Assembly: GCF_904846625.1 (NCBI RefSeq)
Contig: NZ_CAJHBL010000002.1
Coordinates: 186,001 to 250,000, forward strand
Reading direction: 5' to 3'
Source of the DNA: Psychrobacter sp. JCM 18900
Lineage (GTDB): Bacteria > Pseudomonadota > Gammaproteobacteria > Pseudomonadales > Moraxellaceae
Length of the DNA stretch: 64,000 nucleotides
Of this stretch, positions 8,303 to 17,625 are shown one piece after another. Within the stretch, counting starts at the first letter, position 1. Each line of letters starts with the position of its first letter. The translations under genes were made by a program, and so were the position numbers. Below the pieces are notes generated by a model. The model saw nothing but the letters and a program-made list of their open reading frames with translations. It was not told the DNA's origin and did not search any database.

Positions 8303-10906
8303 GTGTTAGAAGCTTATCGTAAACATGTCGAAGAACGTGCTGAGCTAGGAACTGTACCCCTACCACTAAATGAAAAACAAGTAGTAGAGTTGGTTGAATT
8401 ATTAAAGAACCCGCCTGCAGGCGAAGATGCGTTCTTGATGAACCTATTAGAAAACCGTATTCCTGCTGGTGTTGACCAAGCAGCATACGTTAAAGCGGCA
8501 TTTTTGGCTGCTATCTTAAAAGGTGAAACGTCATCACCACTTATCAGCAAGCAAAAAGCGGTTGAAATTCTAGGCACTATGCAAGGTGGCTACAACGTTC
8601 AGCCATTAGTTGCTGCACTAGATGATAGCGAAGTTGCACAAGACGCTGCTGAAGCACTAAAGAAAACTTTGCTAGTATTTGACGCGTTCAATGACGTGAC
8701 TGAAAAAGCAGAAGCTGGCAACACTATTGCGAAAGAAGTGATTCAGTCTTGGGCTGACGCAGAATGGTTCTTGAACCGTGCTGAAGTACCAAAGAAAACC
8801 ACTTACACGACGTTCAAAGTAACTGGCGAAACCAATACGGATGACTTGTCACCTGCGCAAGACGCATGGAGCCGTCCTGATATCCCATTGCATTCACTAG
8901 CTATGCACAAAAACTCTCGCGACGGCATCAATGCTGACGAAGAGGGCATTGTTGGCCCAATGAAGCAAATCGAAGCGCTGAAAGAAAAAGGCCATCCGCT
9001 AGCCTATGTTGGTGATGTTGTTGGTACTGGTTCTAGCCGTAAGTCTGCAACCAACTCAGTATTGTGGTTGATGGGTGAAGATATCCCTAACGTGCCAAAC
9101 AAACGTGGCGGCGGTCTCGTACTTGGTAACAATATCGCTCCTATCTTCTTCAACACGATGGAAGATTCTGGCGCATTGCCAATCGAAAAAGTGGCAGTCG
9201 ATAACCTAAACATGGGTGATGTATTTGACATCTATCCATACGAAGGCAAAATCACTAAGCATGACTCTGATGAAGTATTATCAACGTTCTCACTAAACTC
9301 ACCAACATTGCTTGATGAAGTTCGTGCTGGCGGCCGTATTCCATTAATCGTTGGTCGTGGTTTGACTAACCGTGCTCGTGAATACATGGGTCTTGGTCAT
9401 TCAGACATCTTTGCTAAGCCAGAAGAGCCAGCTGATACTGGTAAAGGCTTTACGCTTGCACAGAAAATGGTTGGTAAAGCTTGTGGCCTGACAGGCGTAC
9501 GTCCAGGTATGTACTGTGAGCCTAAGATGACGACTGTCGGCTCTCAGGATACGACTGGTCCGATGACGCGTGATGAGCTAAAAGACTTAGCATGTTTGGG
9601 CTTCCAAGCGGATCTCGTGATGCAGTCATTCTGTCATACTGCCGCTTATCCAAAGCCAGTTGACGTTGAGACTCAGCACACACTACCTGACTTTATCATG
9701 AACCGTGGCGGCGTAAGCTTACGTCCAGGTGATGGTATCATTCACTCATGGTTGAACCGTATGCTACTTCCAGATACCGTTGGTACTGGTGGTGACTCGC
9801 ATACCCGCTTCCCAATGGGTATCTCGTTCCCAGCGGGTTCTGGTCTAGTTGCTTTCGCAGCTGCAACTGGTGTTATGCCACTTGATATGCCTGAATCTGT
9901 TCGTGTTCGTTTTGTTGGTGAGCGTCAAGCTGGTATCACCCTACGTGACCTAGTACATGCTATCCCTTATCAAGCCATTAAAGAAGGTTACCTGACGGTT
10001 GATAAGAAAGGTAAAATCAACGAGTTCAACGGCCGTATTCTTGAAATCGAAGGTCTAGAAGATTTGACCGCTGAGCAAGCGTTCGAACTATCTGATGCCT
10101 CAGCTGAGCGTAGTGCTGCTGGTTGTACCATCACTTTGTCTGAAGCGTCAGTGACTGAGTACCTAAACTCAAACATCACGCTGCTTAAGTGGATGATCTC
10201 AGAAGGCTATGGCGATGCACGTACGATCAGCCGCCGTGTTGAGCAAATGCAAGAGTGGTTGGCTAACCCAAGCCTCATGCGTGCTGACGACGATGCTGAA
10301 TACGCTATCGACATCACTATCGATATGAGCGAAATCAAAGAGCCTATCCTTTGCTGCCCGAACGATCCAGATGATGCAAAAACGCTAGCAGACGTGGCTG
10401 GTGATACCATTGATGAAGTATTCATTGGTTCATGTATGACTAACATCGGTCACTTCCGTGCCGCTGGTAAATTGCTACAAGACGTACCAGCAGGTAGCCT
10501 GAAAACTCGTCTATGGATTGCACCACCTACTAAGATGGATGCACGCCAGTTGATGGAAGAAGGTTACTACAACATTTATGCACAAGCCGGCGCTCGTACT
10601 GAAATGCCAGGTTGTTCACTATGTATGGGTAACCAAGCACGTATCGCACCGAAATCTACAGCGGTATCGACCTCAACTCGTAACTTCCCGAACCGTCTAG
10701 GTCAAGGCGCTAACGTATACCTAGCTTCTGCAGAGCTTGCAGCAGTCGCAGCGGTACTTGGTAAATTGCCGACTAACGATGAGTATCAGCAGTATGCTGG
10801 CATGCTAAACAGCATGGGTGATGAAGTCTATCAATACATGAACTTCGATCGTATGGAAGACTATACTGAAGAAGCAGATAAGATCAACGTTGCTCAGTTG
10901 ACCTAA
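8303..10906 (+). CDS. acnB: Aconitate hydratase B
   Basis: TCA-cycle enzyme interconverting citrate and isocitrate with a [4Fe-4S] cluster. The GTG at 8303 is chosen because the product begins [13 protein letters not shown] as in characterised AcnB proteins, and GAGGA lies 8 nt upstream. The N-terminal HEAT-like domain is followed by the swivel domain and the catalytic core. Cluster cysteines are visible in [10 protein letters not shown] and GCSLCMGNQ near the C terminus, and [10 protein letters not shown] is intact. 867 aa is full length. Monocistronic, with its own terminator. Confidence 0.97.
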   Translation: MLEAYRKHVEERAELGTVPLPLNEKQVVELVELLKNPPAGEDAFLMNLLENRIPAGVDQAAYVKAAFLAAILKGETSSPLISKQKAVEILGTMQGGYNVQPLVAALDDSEVAQDAAEALKKTLLVFDAFNDVTEKAEAGNTIAKEVIQSWADAEWFLNRAEVPKKTTYTTFKVTGETNTDDLSPAQDAWSRPDIPLHSLAMHKNSRDGINADEEGIVGPMKQIEALKEKGHPLAYVGDVVGTGSSRKSATNSVLWLMGEDIPNVPNKRGGGLVLGNNIAPIFFNTMEDSGALPIEKVAVDNLNMGDVFDIYPYEGKITKHDSDEVLSTFSLNSPTLLDEVRAGGRIPLIVGRGLTNRAREYMGLGHSDIFAKPEEPADTGKGFTLAQKMVGKACGLTGVRPGMYCEPKMTTVGSQDTTGPMTRDELKDLACLGFQADLVMQSFCHTAAYPKPVDVETQHTLPDFIMNRGGVSLRPGDGIIHSWLNRMLLPDTVGTGGDSHTRFPMGISFPAGSGLVAFAAATGVMPLDMPESVRVRFVGERQAGITLRDLVHAIPYQAIKEGYLTVDKKGKINEFNGRILEIEGLEDLTAEQAFELSDASAERSAAGCTITLSEASVTEYLNSNITLLKWMISEGYGDARTISRRVEQMQEWLANPSLMRADDDAEYAIDITIDMSEIKEPILCCPNDPDDAKTLADVAGDTIDEVFIGSCMTNIGHFRAAGKLLQDVPAGSLKTRLWIAPPTKMDARQLMEEGYYNIYAQAGARTEMPGCSLCMGNQARIAPKSTAVSTSTRNFPNRLGQGANVYLASAELAAVAAVLGKLPTNDEYQQYAGMLNSMGDEVYQYMNFDRMEDYTEEADKINVAQLT

Positions 10907-10964
10907 TCTTGAGTATACAAGCTTTTAAAATTAGAAGCTTTATACTAAAAACTTTATACGTAAA

Positions 10965-11002
10965 ACAAAAAACCCCGTATCGTCATGATGCGGGGTTTTT
11001 TG
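10965..11002 (+). terminator. acnB terminator
   Basis: ACCCCG pairs with CGGGGT around a short ATC/GAT extension, and a six-T run follows. Confidence 0.88.
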
Positions 11003-11030
11003 TTAATGACTCTAAGAAAACTAGTACTCA

Positions 11031-11059
11031 TTTACAAATTTTTATTGAGTATCTATAAT
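11031..11059 (+). promoter_or_regulatory. Sigma-70 promoter for the DUF805 gene
   Basis: TTTACA (11031-11036), 17-bp spacer, perfect TATAAT (11054-11059). The predicted start near 11066 leaves about 60 nt before the ATG at 11125. Confidence 0.6.
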
Positions 11060-11124
11060 CAAAGCCAATTGTTGATAATCTTCATTGACAACTTCTACTT
11101 TCTACGACTGAGATAAAAAGCCCT

Positions 11125-11568
11125 ATGGAAAATAATATTAAGCTTGATAAAGCGACTCCGCCGCCACTGCCCAGATCTACGATGGCTAACAATCATAGCG
11201 CTGAAGCAAATTACGGCATCATTGATTGGTTTAAAAAGGGCATGAGAAATTACACGAATTTTTCTGGTCGTGCTCGCCGTAAGGAGTATTGGTATTTCTT
11301 TCTAGTGCAAATGGGGGTGATGATCGTTGCAATGCTGCTAGACGCAATAATATTCAGCTCAGAGACAGGTTTATTTTACATAGTAGCGGCACTTGGTTTA
11401 TTTCTGCCTGGTCTTGCCGTGACTATCCGTCGCTTGCATGATACTAGCCGCTCAGGATGGTGGTTTTTGATAGGGATAGTGCCACTGATAGGCTCTATTA
11501 TATTACTGGTATTTCTAGCGAGTGATACCAAGCCTGAAACCAATAAATGGGGTCTACCAGCGAAATAG
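11125..11568 (+). CDS. DUF805 family inner-membrane protein
   Basis: 147-aa small membrane protein. The DUF805 pattern is clear: a YTNFSGRARRKEYWYF entry before the first helix, then IRRLHDTSRSGWW between helices, and a KPETNKWG end. Three or four hydrophobic segments lie between residues 55 and 135. The N-terminal 35 residues are polar with a PPPLP patch. Function of the family (YhaH/YhaI-like) is unknown. Single gene with its own predicted promoter. Confidence 0.85.
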   Translation: MENNIKLDKATPPPLPRSTMANNHSAEANYGIIDWFKKGMRNYTNFSGRARRKEYWYFFLVQMGVMIVAMLLDAIIFSSETGLFYIVAALGLFLPGLAVTIRRLHDTSRSGWWFLIGIVPLIGSIILLVFLASDTKPETNKWGLPAK

Positions 11569-11651
11569 TCCGGTTAAAACAGGCGATAATCGTTAATAAA
11601 ACGGCTTACGTCTGTATAAATGTACAGGCTGATTTTTTATGCCATCTTATG

Positions 11652-11657
11652 TATAAT
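11652..11657 (+). promoter_or_regulatory. Possible -10 box for the PACE-type gene
   Basis: A perfect TATAAT lies about 118 bp before the chosen ATG. The sequence at -35 (CTGATT) is poor, so the call is tentative. Confidence 0.3.
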
Positions 11658-11774
11658 ATAGGGGCAGGCGGAAACCGTGGCTCTGCACTTTATTTATCTT
11701 TTCTAACTCGGGACGGACCGATACTTTGATATGCACTTTGCTGTTTAAATACAGGTGCTTTGGAGTCTTGGTTG

Positions 11775-12215
11775 ATGACCTTATCACCGCTTAAACGTCG
11801 CTTAATTTATGTGACCGCTTTCGAAATTATCGCGATTATCTTATCTACCCTCATATTGATGAAACTCAGTCACAGTGATGCATCAGAATCCTTACCAATC
11901 GCCGTAATGATGTCGGTAGCAGCCGTCGTTTGGAACTTTATATATAATACCGCTTTTGAAGCGTGGGAACGCCGCAGACGTATTGTACGTCGCACGTTAT
12001 GGATACGCAGTGTTCATGCTTTTGGTTTTGAGGGTGGGCTAGTGTTGATCTGCTTGCCACTGTATATGATTTGGTACGATGTTGGTCTAGTAAAAGCCTT
12101 TATGATGGAAGTAGCGCTACTGCTGTTTTTCTTAGTTTATACGTTTACGTTTACTCTGATCTTTGACAAGATATTTACTTTACCTCATCATTCTAAACCA
12201 GCGACCGCTTCTTAA
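11775..12215 (+). CDS. PACE-type multidrug/biocide efflux protein (bacterial transmembrane pair)
   Basis: 146-aa protein with four membrane helices in two repeated halves, as in the proteobacterial antimicrobial compound efflux family (AceI-like). Family motifs are RRLIYVTAFEIIAI in helix 1, WNFIYNTAFEAWERRR after helix 2, HAFGFEGGLVLICLPLYMIW in helix 3 and a FxxxYTFTFTLIFDKIF end. The Glu/Asp in FE positions fits the proton-coupling acidic residue of helix 1. An upstream TTG (11760) exists, but ATG 11775 has GGAG 9 nt before it. No AceR-type LysR regulator is adjacent. The substrate is unknown. Confidence 0.82.
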   Translation: MTLSPLKRRLIYVTAFEIIAIILSTLILMKLSHSDASESLPIAVMMSVAAVVWNFIYNTAFEAWERRRRIVRRTLWIRSVHAFGFEGGLVLICLPLYMIWYDVGLVKAFMMEVALLLFFLVYTFTFTLIFDKIFTLPHHSKPATAS

Positions 12216-12229
12216 TTAAAGGCATTAAC

Positions 12230-12263
12230 AAAAAAAGGGCTACCATATTGGTAGCCCTTTTTT
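12230..12263 (+). terminator. Terminator between PACE gene and crotonase gene
   Basis: GGGCTACC (12237-12244) pairs with GGTAGCCC (12250-12257), flanked by A7 and T6, and can act in both directions. Confidence 0.9.
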
Positions 12264-12285
12264 GATAGCATCATTGCTTATCTTC

Positions 12286-13083
12286 TTATTTACCTTGATA
12301 TACAGGCTTACGCTTTGCTATAAAGGCGCTAACCCCTTCGATAAAGTCATCGGTTTTTGCCATCACTGTCTGTTGCTCTACTTCCGTATCTAAAGCCGCG
12401 CTCAAACCAGCGAAGGCGTGTACATTGAAGCTCTCTTTCATAGCGGCCAACGCTTTGCCTGGTAATTGGCTCAATCGTAGCGCCAATGCTTGTACGGTGG
12501 CTTCTAGCTCGTCAATACTTACCACGTTGTTTACTAGGTTTAAGCGTGCCATATCTTCGGCTTTCAGTTTATCACCTAGCATTACAAGTTCAGTGGCTTT
12601 TGCTGCACCAACCAATTGGTTTAATAAGTAAATACCACCTGCATCTGGAACTAGGCCGATATTGACGAACGCTTGTACAAACTTCGCATTGTCTGCGGCA
12701 ATTCGGAAGTCACAAGTAAGCGCCAAGTTCATGCCAGCACCAGCTACAGCGCCTTCTAATTTAGCAATAATCGGCTTATGGATATGACGTAATTTTAAGC
12801 TGACTTCGCCTGCGCCTTCTACCATGCCTCTTAATTTGTTTGAAACAATATCCTTGTCTAATCCTTCAGACAACATCTCTTTAATATCGCCGCCGCTTGA
12901 GAAGTTACCACCAGCCCCTTGCAAAATAATTACACGCACTTGATCATCTGCAGCCGCTTTATCTAGCGCTATCAAGACTTGGTTTTTTAAAGGTGTGCCA
13001 AAGGCATTTAAGCTTTTTGGATCGTTAAATGTAATGGTAGCAATGTGCTCTGCAACTTGATAATCGACGAGAGACTGTGACAT
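12286..13083 (-). CDS. Crotonase-fold enoyl-CoA isomerase/hydratase (PaaG-like)
   Basis: 265-aa member of the enoyl-CoA hydratase/isomerase superfamily. The oxyanion-hole regions are present (FSSGGDIKEM at 61-70; EGAVAGAGMN at 110-119). The two catalytic glutamates of true hydratases are not: the equivalents are N119 and F139. Instead VPDAGG supplies D147, the position of the catalytic Asp in PaaG-type isomerases. A double-bond isomerase acting on acyl-CoA is therefore more likely than a hydratase. No phenylacetate or beta-oxidation genes flank it. Confidence 0.85.
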   Translation of the reverse strand: MSQSLVDYQVAEHIATITFNDPKSLNAFGTPLKNQVLIALDKAAADDQVRVIILQGAGGNFSSGGDIKEMLSEGLDKDIVSNKLRGMVEGAGEVSLKLRHIHKPIIAKLEGAVAGAGMNLALTCDFRIAADNAKFVQAFVNIGLVPDAGGIYLLNQLVGAAKATELVMLGDKLKAEDMARLNLVNNVVSIDELEATVQALALRLSQLPGKALAAMKESFNVHAFAGLSAALDTEVEQQTVMAKTDDFIEGVSAFIAKRKPVYQGK

Positions 13084-13421
13084 TTGAGATTTCCTTATTT
13101 TAAATGACTGTTTTAATATTTTGTATCAATGACAATACTTTGAGATAAAGGTAAAAATGGTTCAATGCTGATTACTATAGCAGCTTGCTATGATTATAAA
13201 AGCGTGTTTTGTGGGCGCTTAAGACACATCTACATACTGGTAAACTTTACTATTCTATCGTAAAAGCTGATGCTAGCTAATGAGACAAAACGACTGGCTC
13301 GTAAAAAGGCTATGACCTAAGGGGTTAATGGATTATGCTAATATGCCAGGTTGAGCGTAAAAGAGTCGTAAAAGACACAAGGGTACGCTCGAACTTTCAT
13401 TGATCAAACAAGGATGTGGTT
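13084..13421. other. Divergent intergenic region
   Basis: 338-bp region between the crotonase gene and the alpha/beta hydrolase. It should contain both promoters. A TAATAT-like box near 13338 is the only weak candidate, and no gene is seen. Confidence 0.4.
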
Positions 13422-14234
13422 ATGCCAACTATAACTGTAAATAACGCTGATATTTATTACGAAGACAGTGCACCGAACGACACACAAAAGCCCGTTATCG
13501 TATTTGCTCACGGTCTATTGTGGAGCTCACAGATGTATGATAAGCAAGTAGAGCATTTTCAAACAGACTATCGTTGTATTGCTTTTGATTTTCGCGGGCA
13601 AGGTCAGTCGCAGGTTACTAAGTCTGGCTATGATATGGAGACGCTGACTGAAGATACGCTTGGCTTACTTGCAGCGCTTGGTATAGATAAATGTCACTTT
13701 GTTGGGCTATCTATGGGCGGGTTCGTGGCTCAACGTATTGCGCTCAAACGCCCTGAGTTACTGTTGTCATTAACGCTGTTAGAAACCTCTGCTGACCCTG
13801 AAGATCCAAAAAATATACCTCAGTATCGTAAGCTGGTCAAAGCGATTCGCTGGTTAGGTATGAAGCGTGTGAGTAATAAGGTGATGCCAATTATGTTTGG
13901 CAGTACGTTTTTGGCAGATAAGCTGCGCAAATCTGACCGTAAGCAGTGGCTAACGATGCTACAAAGCAATCGTAAGGGCGGTGTGGTCAAAGCAACAATG
14001 GGCGTGATTGAGCGTACCGGTACTTATGAGCAGTTGGGTGAGATTACAACGCCGACACTGATTGTAGTAGGGGATGAAGATGCCGCCACGCCTTATGCCA
14101 AATCTGAACGCATGCATTTTGCTATCGCTGGGTCCAAGCTTGCTATTATCAAAGGTGCAGGTCATACATCGACAGTAGAAGAGCCTGATCAAGTGAATCA
14201 AGTACTTCGTCAGTTTTTGGAAAGTTGTGCTTAA
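13422..14234 (+). CDS. Alpha/beta-fold hydrolase
   Basis: 270-aa cytosolic hydrolase. It has the oxyanion HG motif in FAHGLLWSSQMYD, nucleophile elbow GLSMGG (Ser97), acidic residue region VVGDEDAATPY and His in GAGHTSTVEEP. The arrangement resembles 3-oxoadipate enol-lactonase-like or small-ester hydrolases; the substrate is not inferable. A GTG at 13416 is in frame, but ATG 13422 has AAGGA 7 nt before it. Followed by a strong terminator. Confidence 0.85.
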   Translation: MPTITVNNADIYYEDSAPNDTQKPVIVFAHGLLWSSQMYDKQVEHFQTDYRCIAFDFRGQGQSQVTKSGYDMETLTEDTLGLLAALGIDKCHFVGLSMGGFVAQRIALKRPELLLSLTLLETSADPEDPKNIPQYRKLVKAIRWLGMKRVSNKVMPIMFGSTFLADKLRKSDRKQWLTMLQSNRKGGVVKATMGVIERTGTYEQLGEITTPTLIVVGDEDAATPYAKSERMHFAIAGSKLAIIKGAGHTSTVEEPDQVNQVLRQFLESCA

Positions 14235-14298
14235 TATAGATACTGTTCGAGAGCTTTAAAGCCTTATATCTATAGAAAATCCCAAACAAATATCTATA

Positions 14299-14336
14299 TA
14301 AAAAAGCCGCTACCTGTATTTGATAGCGGCTTTTTG
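14299..14336 (+). terminator. Terminator between hydrolase and the Ter biosynthetic operon
   Basis: GCCGCTA (14306-14312) pairs with TAGCGGC (14324-14330) with flanking A- and T-runs. It also lies 50 bp past the end of the minus-strand CitE-like gene and may terminate that operon. Confidence 0.88.
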
Positions 14337-14387
14337 TATGGTGTAAGTTGTTAAATGGCAGACAGTTATCTGTGTTAGCGATGACAG

Positions 14388-15464
14388 CTACATTCGTGAG
14401 CTGTATTGGCTATGTCCGTCATCAATGGTTCCAAAGGCTTCTGCACGATTGACAATCTCAGTCGCCCAAGCACGGTGCGTCGCAGGCTCTAGCATTGTAT
14501 TATTGTACTTAAATACCGCTTTGGCCTCAGTGTGAAGGATCGCTTGTGCTTCATCCAGTGTACTCAGTGGCACACAGTAAGCTTGCTGTACTAGGGCGAT
14601 TTGGCTTGGATGAATGACAGTTTTGCCTACCATCCCTAAGCTGACGTCTCGGTTCAGCTCTTGCATAAACAGCGTCGGCTGATCCAAGTACTCAAATACT
14701 GGCGCGGTAAGATAAAAACCATGCGGCACAAAACAGCCAAGCATTTGATAAGCCAATGTACCGATAGGCGAGTCATAGACAATACTGTTTTTTGGGCGGC
14801 GTAAGCGCAATGCTGCGAACAAGTCATTACCGCCGATACGCAATGCAAAAACTGGTTGGCTAAACGCTTCTTTAAAAGCGATGGCAAGCTCCTGATTGTG
14901 ATGCGGATTAAACAGCGCTGCGGTTTCGAGCGTCGGCATAAGTAGTTGATCTACTTTTAGGTTCTGACAAGCCATGCGCCAGTTAGATAAGCTATACATA
15001 TCAACTTTTGGCATAACGAAACCATCGATAAGATTGATATGGGTATAGTCAGCCAGTTGCTGTAGCATCATCGGGCTACGTGGACGTATAAAGACTAGTG
15101 GACGTGTCGGATGCTGGGCATGAATTTTCGCCGATTTAGATGGCGCATTAATGCTATTCACATGCTCAGCCCACGTATCCAGTAGAGTGCGCAAACGCTC
15201 AAGCGCTAACTCTACATCTTGCTGACTGACCGCATCCTCTAGACAGATAATAATACTATTAATCGTCGGTAATTTATCCCGCTTGATGACTTGCCAAATA
15301 TCTTGGCGAGTCGCAGGCATGTACAAGCTAGCACCGAGCTGATATGGATGGTGCGTGTGTGGTTTGACCATCGCATGACGCTCAGTGATCAGGTGCGCAT
15401 AAGATTGGGTATCATTGTAAAGGTCTGACTCGGTTTTTAGCATATCTGACATAATTGGCATCAT
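14388..15464 (-). CDS. HpcH/HpaI aldolase / CitE-like C-C lyase of the Ter locus
   Basis: 358-aa TIM-barrel protein, last gene of the five-gene minus operon. Family landmarks are IICLEDAV, VFIRPRSP, GFVMPKVD, PTLETAALFN, LRIGGNDLFAALR and the late GKTVIHPSQI. The acidic residues in LEDAV and LETAA are the usual Mg2+ ligands. A CitE-like lyase in ter operons is proposed to split or join a C-C bond in a nucleoside-like product. The start is uncertain within MMPIMSDM, and no strong ribosome site is visible. The gap to the upstream gene is 53 bp. Confidence 0.85.
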   Translation of the reverse strand: MMPIMSDMLKTESDLYNDTQSYAHLITERHAMVKPHTHHPYQLGASLYMPATRQDIWQVIKRDKLPTINSIIICLEDAVSQQDVELALERLRTLLDTWAEHVNSINAPSKSAKIHAQHPTRPLVFIRPRSPMMLQQLADYTHINLIDGFVMPKVDMYSLSNWRMACQNLKVDQLLMPTLETAALFNPHHNQELAIAFKEAFSQPVFALRIGGNDLFAALRLRRPKNSIVYDSPIGTLAYQMLGCFVPHGFYLTAPVFEYLDQPTLFMQELNRDVSLGMVGKTVIHPSQIALVQQAYCVPLSTLDEAQAILHTEAKAVFKYNNTMLEPATHRAWATEIVNRAEAFGTIDDGHSQYSSRM

Positions 15465-15517
15465 AAGTAGAGGGTATAAGAGAGCGAAAAAGAAAGTATT
15501 TAATACTGGTAAATGTA

Positions 15518-16699
15518 TTAAGTGTCTTGGGAGCGCTGCTTGATAAGCGTGATGGCTTGATAAGGCAGTATTTTATCACCTAATACACTGATAGTGATGT
15601 TTCGTTGCGCACATAAATGGCGTAGCAGTACGGTATCAGGGTGCTCAGCAGTGGCGAGCAATATACGCTCTGGATCACGGCGTAATATGGCACGTGTTGC
15701 CTCGGCAATAGTCGGCTTAATACGGTTGCGATTGACAATATGATAATCTGCTGCCAGCGTCTCTATCAACGCCGCAGTCTGGTAGCGTGGCTGCTGGTAA
15801 GTCGGTAAACGCGCTGGAGTAGTAGCCAATGATCGTCTCGCTGCATCGATATGATTAATAAATGCTAAGCTGTGATCTACCTCAATTAAATCATCATAAA
15901 AGACACTGCGATGCAGGCCTGATGACGGCTCCATGTATAAGCTGCGCGAAATTAATCCTGATACGGTGCTGTTTAACAAACCCGATGGGATTAACCAGTC
16001 TTCTTCACTTGCCGCCAGCCAAGCAACGCCAGCCGGATCGGCAAGAGTCAGTAGCGGAATGACGTCAGCGCCTTGATGAAAAATGTTGGCAAAATTAACA
16101 TGGGTGGAATCACTAAACGTCTCTAGACTACGAGCCAACTCTTGATAAATAGCGCCTTTACCTGTCCAACCATCGACGAATACGATTGGACTGTTTGGAT
16201 AAGCATCCAGTAGCATTTGCAGGGCCACTGGATCAAGACCACGATCACGAATGATACTGATGCCATAATGCACACTTGGCAGGTGATAGCTACTGTCTGT
16301 ATCCGACAGCGCACGTTGCAATAATACCCCGATCGGTAGACCAGCTCGCACCAAACTGACCAAAACCAGTGGGTGCTCATCACTCACATTCTGCTGAAAA
16401 ACCTGATGTAGCGTATGAGACAAATGAGCGATATCGGTCGCGGTCCTTGTTGACCCTTGCTCTAACGCCTGTATGTATAGCTGCTCATGCATTGCAGTAG
16501 GTGCTTGCTCTAAGGTCAACATGTCAGAGTAATGGCGTTGTCCACTTTGGATAAGCGCTTCTTTTTGACTGACTGGTACATCAGCAACCGCGTCCTTATC
16601 TACCATATCGAGTAAGACAGTGACATCGCTTGCAAGATAGCTGCCTGAGCCATAGTTTTGCAGAGCAGCTCTTTTTATCTGTATATTAGGTAAAGTCAT
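15518..16699 (-). CDS. StiP/PRTase_1-type protein with PELOTA-like C-terminal domain
   Basis: 393-aa protein of the family labelled in databases as 'cysteine protease StiP' or PRTase_1. The core has LVLVSLVRAGLPIG (about 111-124) and VFVDGWTGKGAI (173-184), resembling a phosphoribosyltransferase PRPP loop. The C-terminal ~90 residues (IKPTIAEATRAILRR, LLATAEHPDTVLLRHLC, ITISVLGDKI) look like a PELOTA-type RNA-binding fold. Only one Cys exists (in RHLCAQ, in the C-terminal domain), so protease activity is not supported. It lies in the Ter operon between CitE-like and HAD genes. Confidence 0.85.
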   Translation of the reverse strand: MTLPNIQIKRAALQNYGSGSYLASDVTVLLDMVDKDAVADVPVSQKEALIQSGQRHYSDMLTLEQAPTAMHEQLYIQALEQGSTRTATDIAHLSHTLHQVFQQNVSDEHPLVLVSLVRAGLPIGVLLQRALSDTDSSYHLPSVHYGISIIRDRGLDPVALQMLLDAYPNSPIVFVDGWTGKGAIYQELARSLETFSDSTHVNFANIFHQGADVIPLLTLADPAGVAWLAASEEDWLIPSGLLNSTVSGLISRSLYMEPSSGLHRSVFYDDLIEVDHSLAFINHIDAARRSLATTPARLPTYQQPRYQTAALIETLAADYHIVNRNRIKPTIAEATRAILRRDPERILLATAEHPDTVLLRHLCAQRNITISVLGDKILPYQAITLIKQRSQDT

Positions 16700-16764
16700 A
16701 GTATGAATAATAGCACTCGGAATGATAACAGTGGATTTGCGTGGCTGTTGTTTAAGCTGATGGT

Positions 16765-17595
16765 TTAGCCTGACGATTTAGACTGGTATTGCTCATGCAG
16801 TTGGCCATGATTGGGCATACCGTACCAGTCCAATAACTGCAAGAAAGGCAGATCAGCTAAGCTATCACCAAAGCCAAAACTGGGACGCTGATGGTCTAAA
16901 TGATGCTCTAATAAAAACTGTACCGCATGACGCTTATGAACTCCATGGGGCAATATCGCTAGGTTATTAGCATTCACATGTACATAGAAATCTTGATCAA
17001 AATCACGTATCAAAGTGGGCAGTTTCTCAGCTAAATCTACGAGCGCTTGATGATCTTTCTGTGCATGTTTGATAGCCAGATAAATGGTGAGCTCTTCATC
17101 CGTAGAGCCATTGTTAAAGCTATCGATATGCGGTGTGAATACTAAATGACTTTGCTCGCTTTGACTATGACTGGCAAACAATTCGCTTAACTTATTAAGC
17201 TTATCTTGCAATGGCGCGAGCTTACTATACATATGCTGCTGCCAACTGCTTAGCAGCGCTCCGTCAGACGTTAAAATAATCGCCCCATGGGTCAATACCT
17301 GCCAGCTATCAAACGGCAGCTTGACGCGTTTTATTTCACTACGATCCCGTGCCGTCACTACAATTAATTCAGTGCTAGCAAGCAACCAATTAAAAAAGAT
17401 TGCTTGACGCTGGCTCATAAAGCTCAAAGGCTCGTCTTGTTTATTGACTGTCGCACATATCAAAGATTCAGGCTCAGTAGTGGGCAAATCCCAAGCGTCG
17501 ATTTTACGCTGAGTTTGGAAAAGCGTATCATCTAGATCCATCAAGGCATAAGGCTTAATAATGTCTGGGTTGGCTTTAAAAAAGGAGGTAGTCAT
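16765..17595 (-). CDS. HAD-family phosphatase of the Ter operon
   Basis: 276-aa hydrolase. Motif I MDLDDTLF (nucleophile D20, acid/base D22), motif II VVTARDRS and motif IV FGFGDSLADLPF are intact, with a cap insertion between. The frame opens with TTG 17610 (MTDDA...), but ATG 17595 has a GGA element about 10 nt upstream and starts just before conserved sequence. The upstream PRTase gene ends 30 bp away. In the proposed ter pathway this enzyme removes a phosphate from the nucleotide-like intermediate (inference). Confidence 0.85.
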   Translation of the reverse strand: MTTSFFKANPDIIKPYALMDLDDTLFQTQRKIDAWDLPTTEPESLICATVNKQDEPLSFMSQRQAIFFNWLLASTELIVVTARDRSEIKRVKLPFDSWQVLTHGAIILTSDGALLSSWQQHMYSKLAPLQDKLNKLSELFASHSQSEQSHLVFTPHIDSFNNGSTDEELTIYLAIKHAQKDHQALVDLAEKLPTLIRDFDQDFYVHVNANNLAILPHGVHKRHAVQFLLEHHLDHQRPSFGFGDSLADLPFLQLLDWYGMPNHGQLHEQYQSKSSG

Positions 17596-17625
17596 GGCGT
17601 CGTCCGTCAATAATAGGTTTGAAAG

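Noticed and set aside
11547-11729. 60-aa frame on plus between DUF805 and PACE genes
   Set aside because: Overlaps the DUF805 end, has no ribosome site and no protein-like composition.
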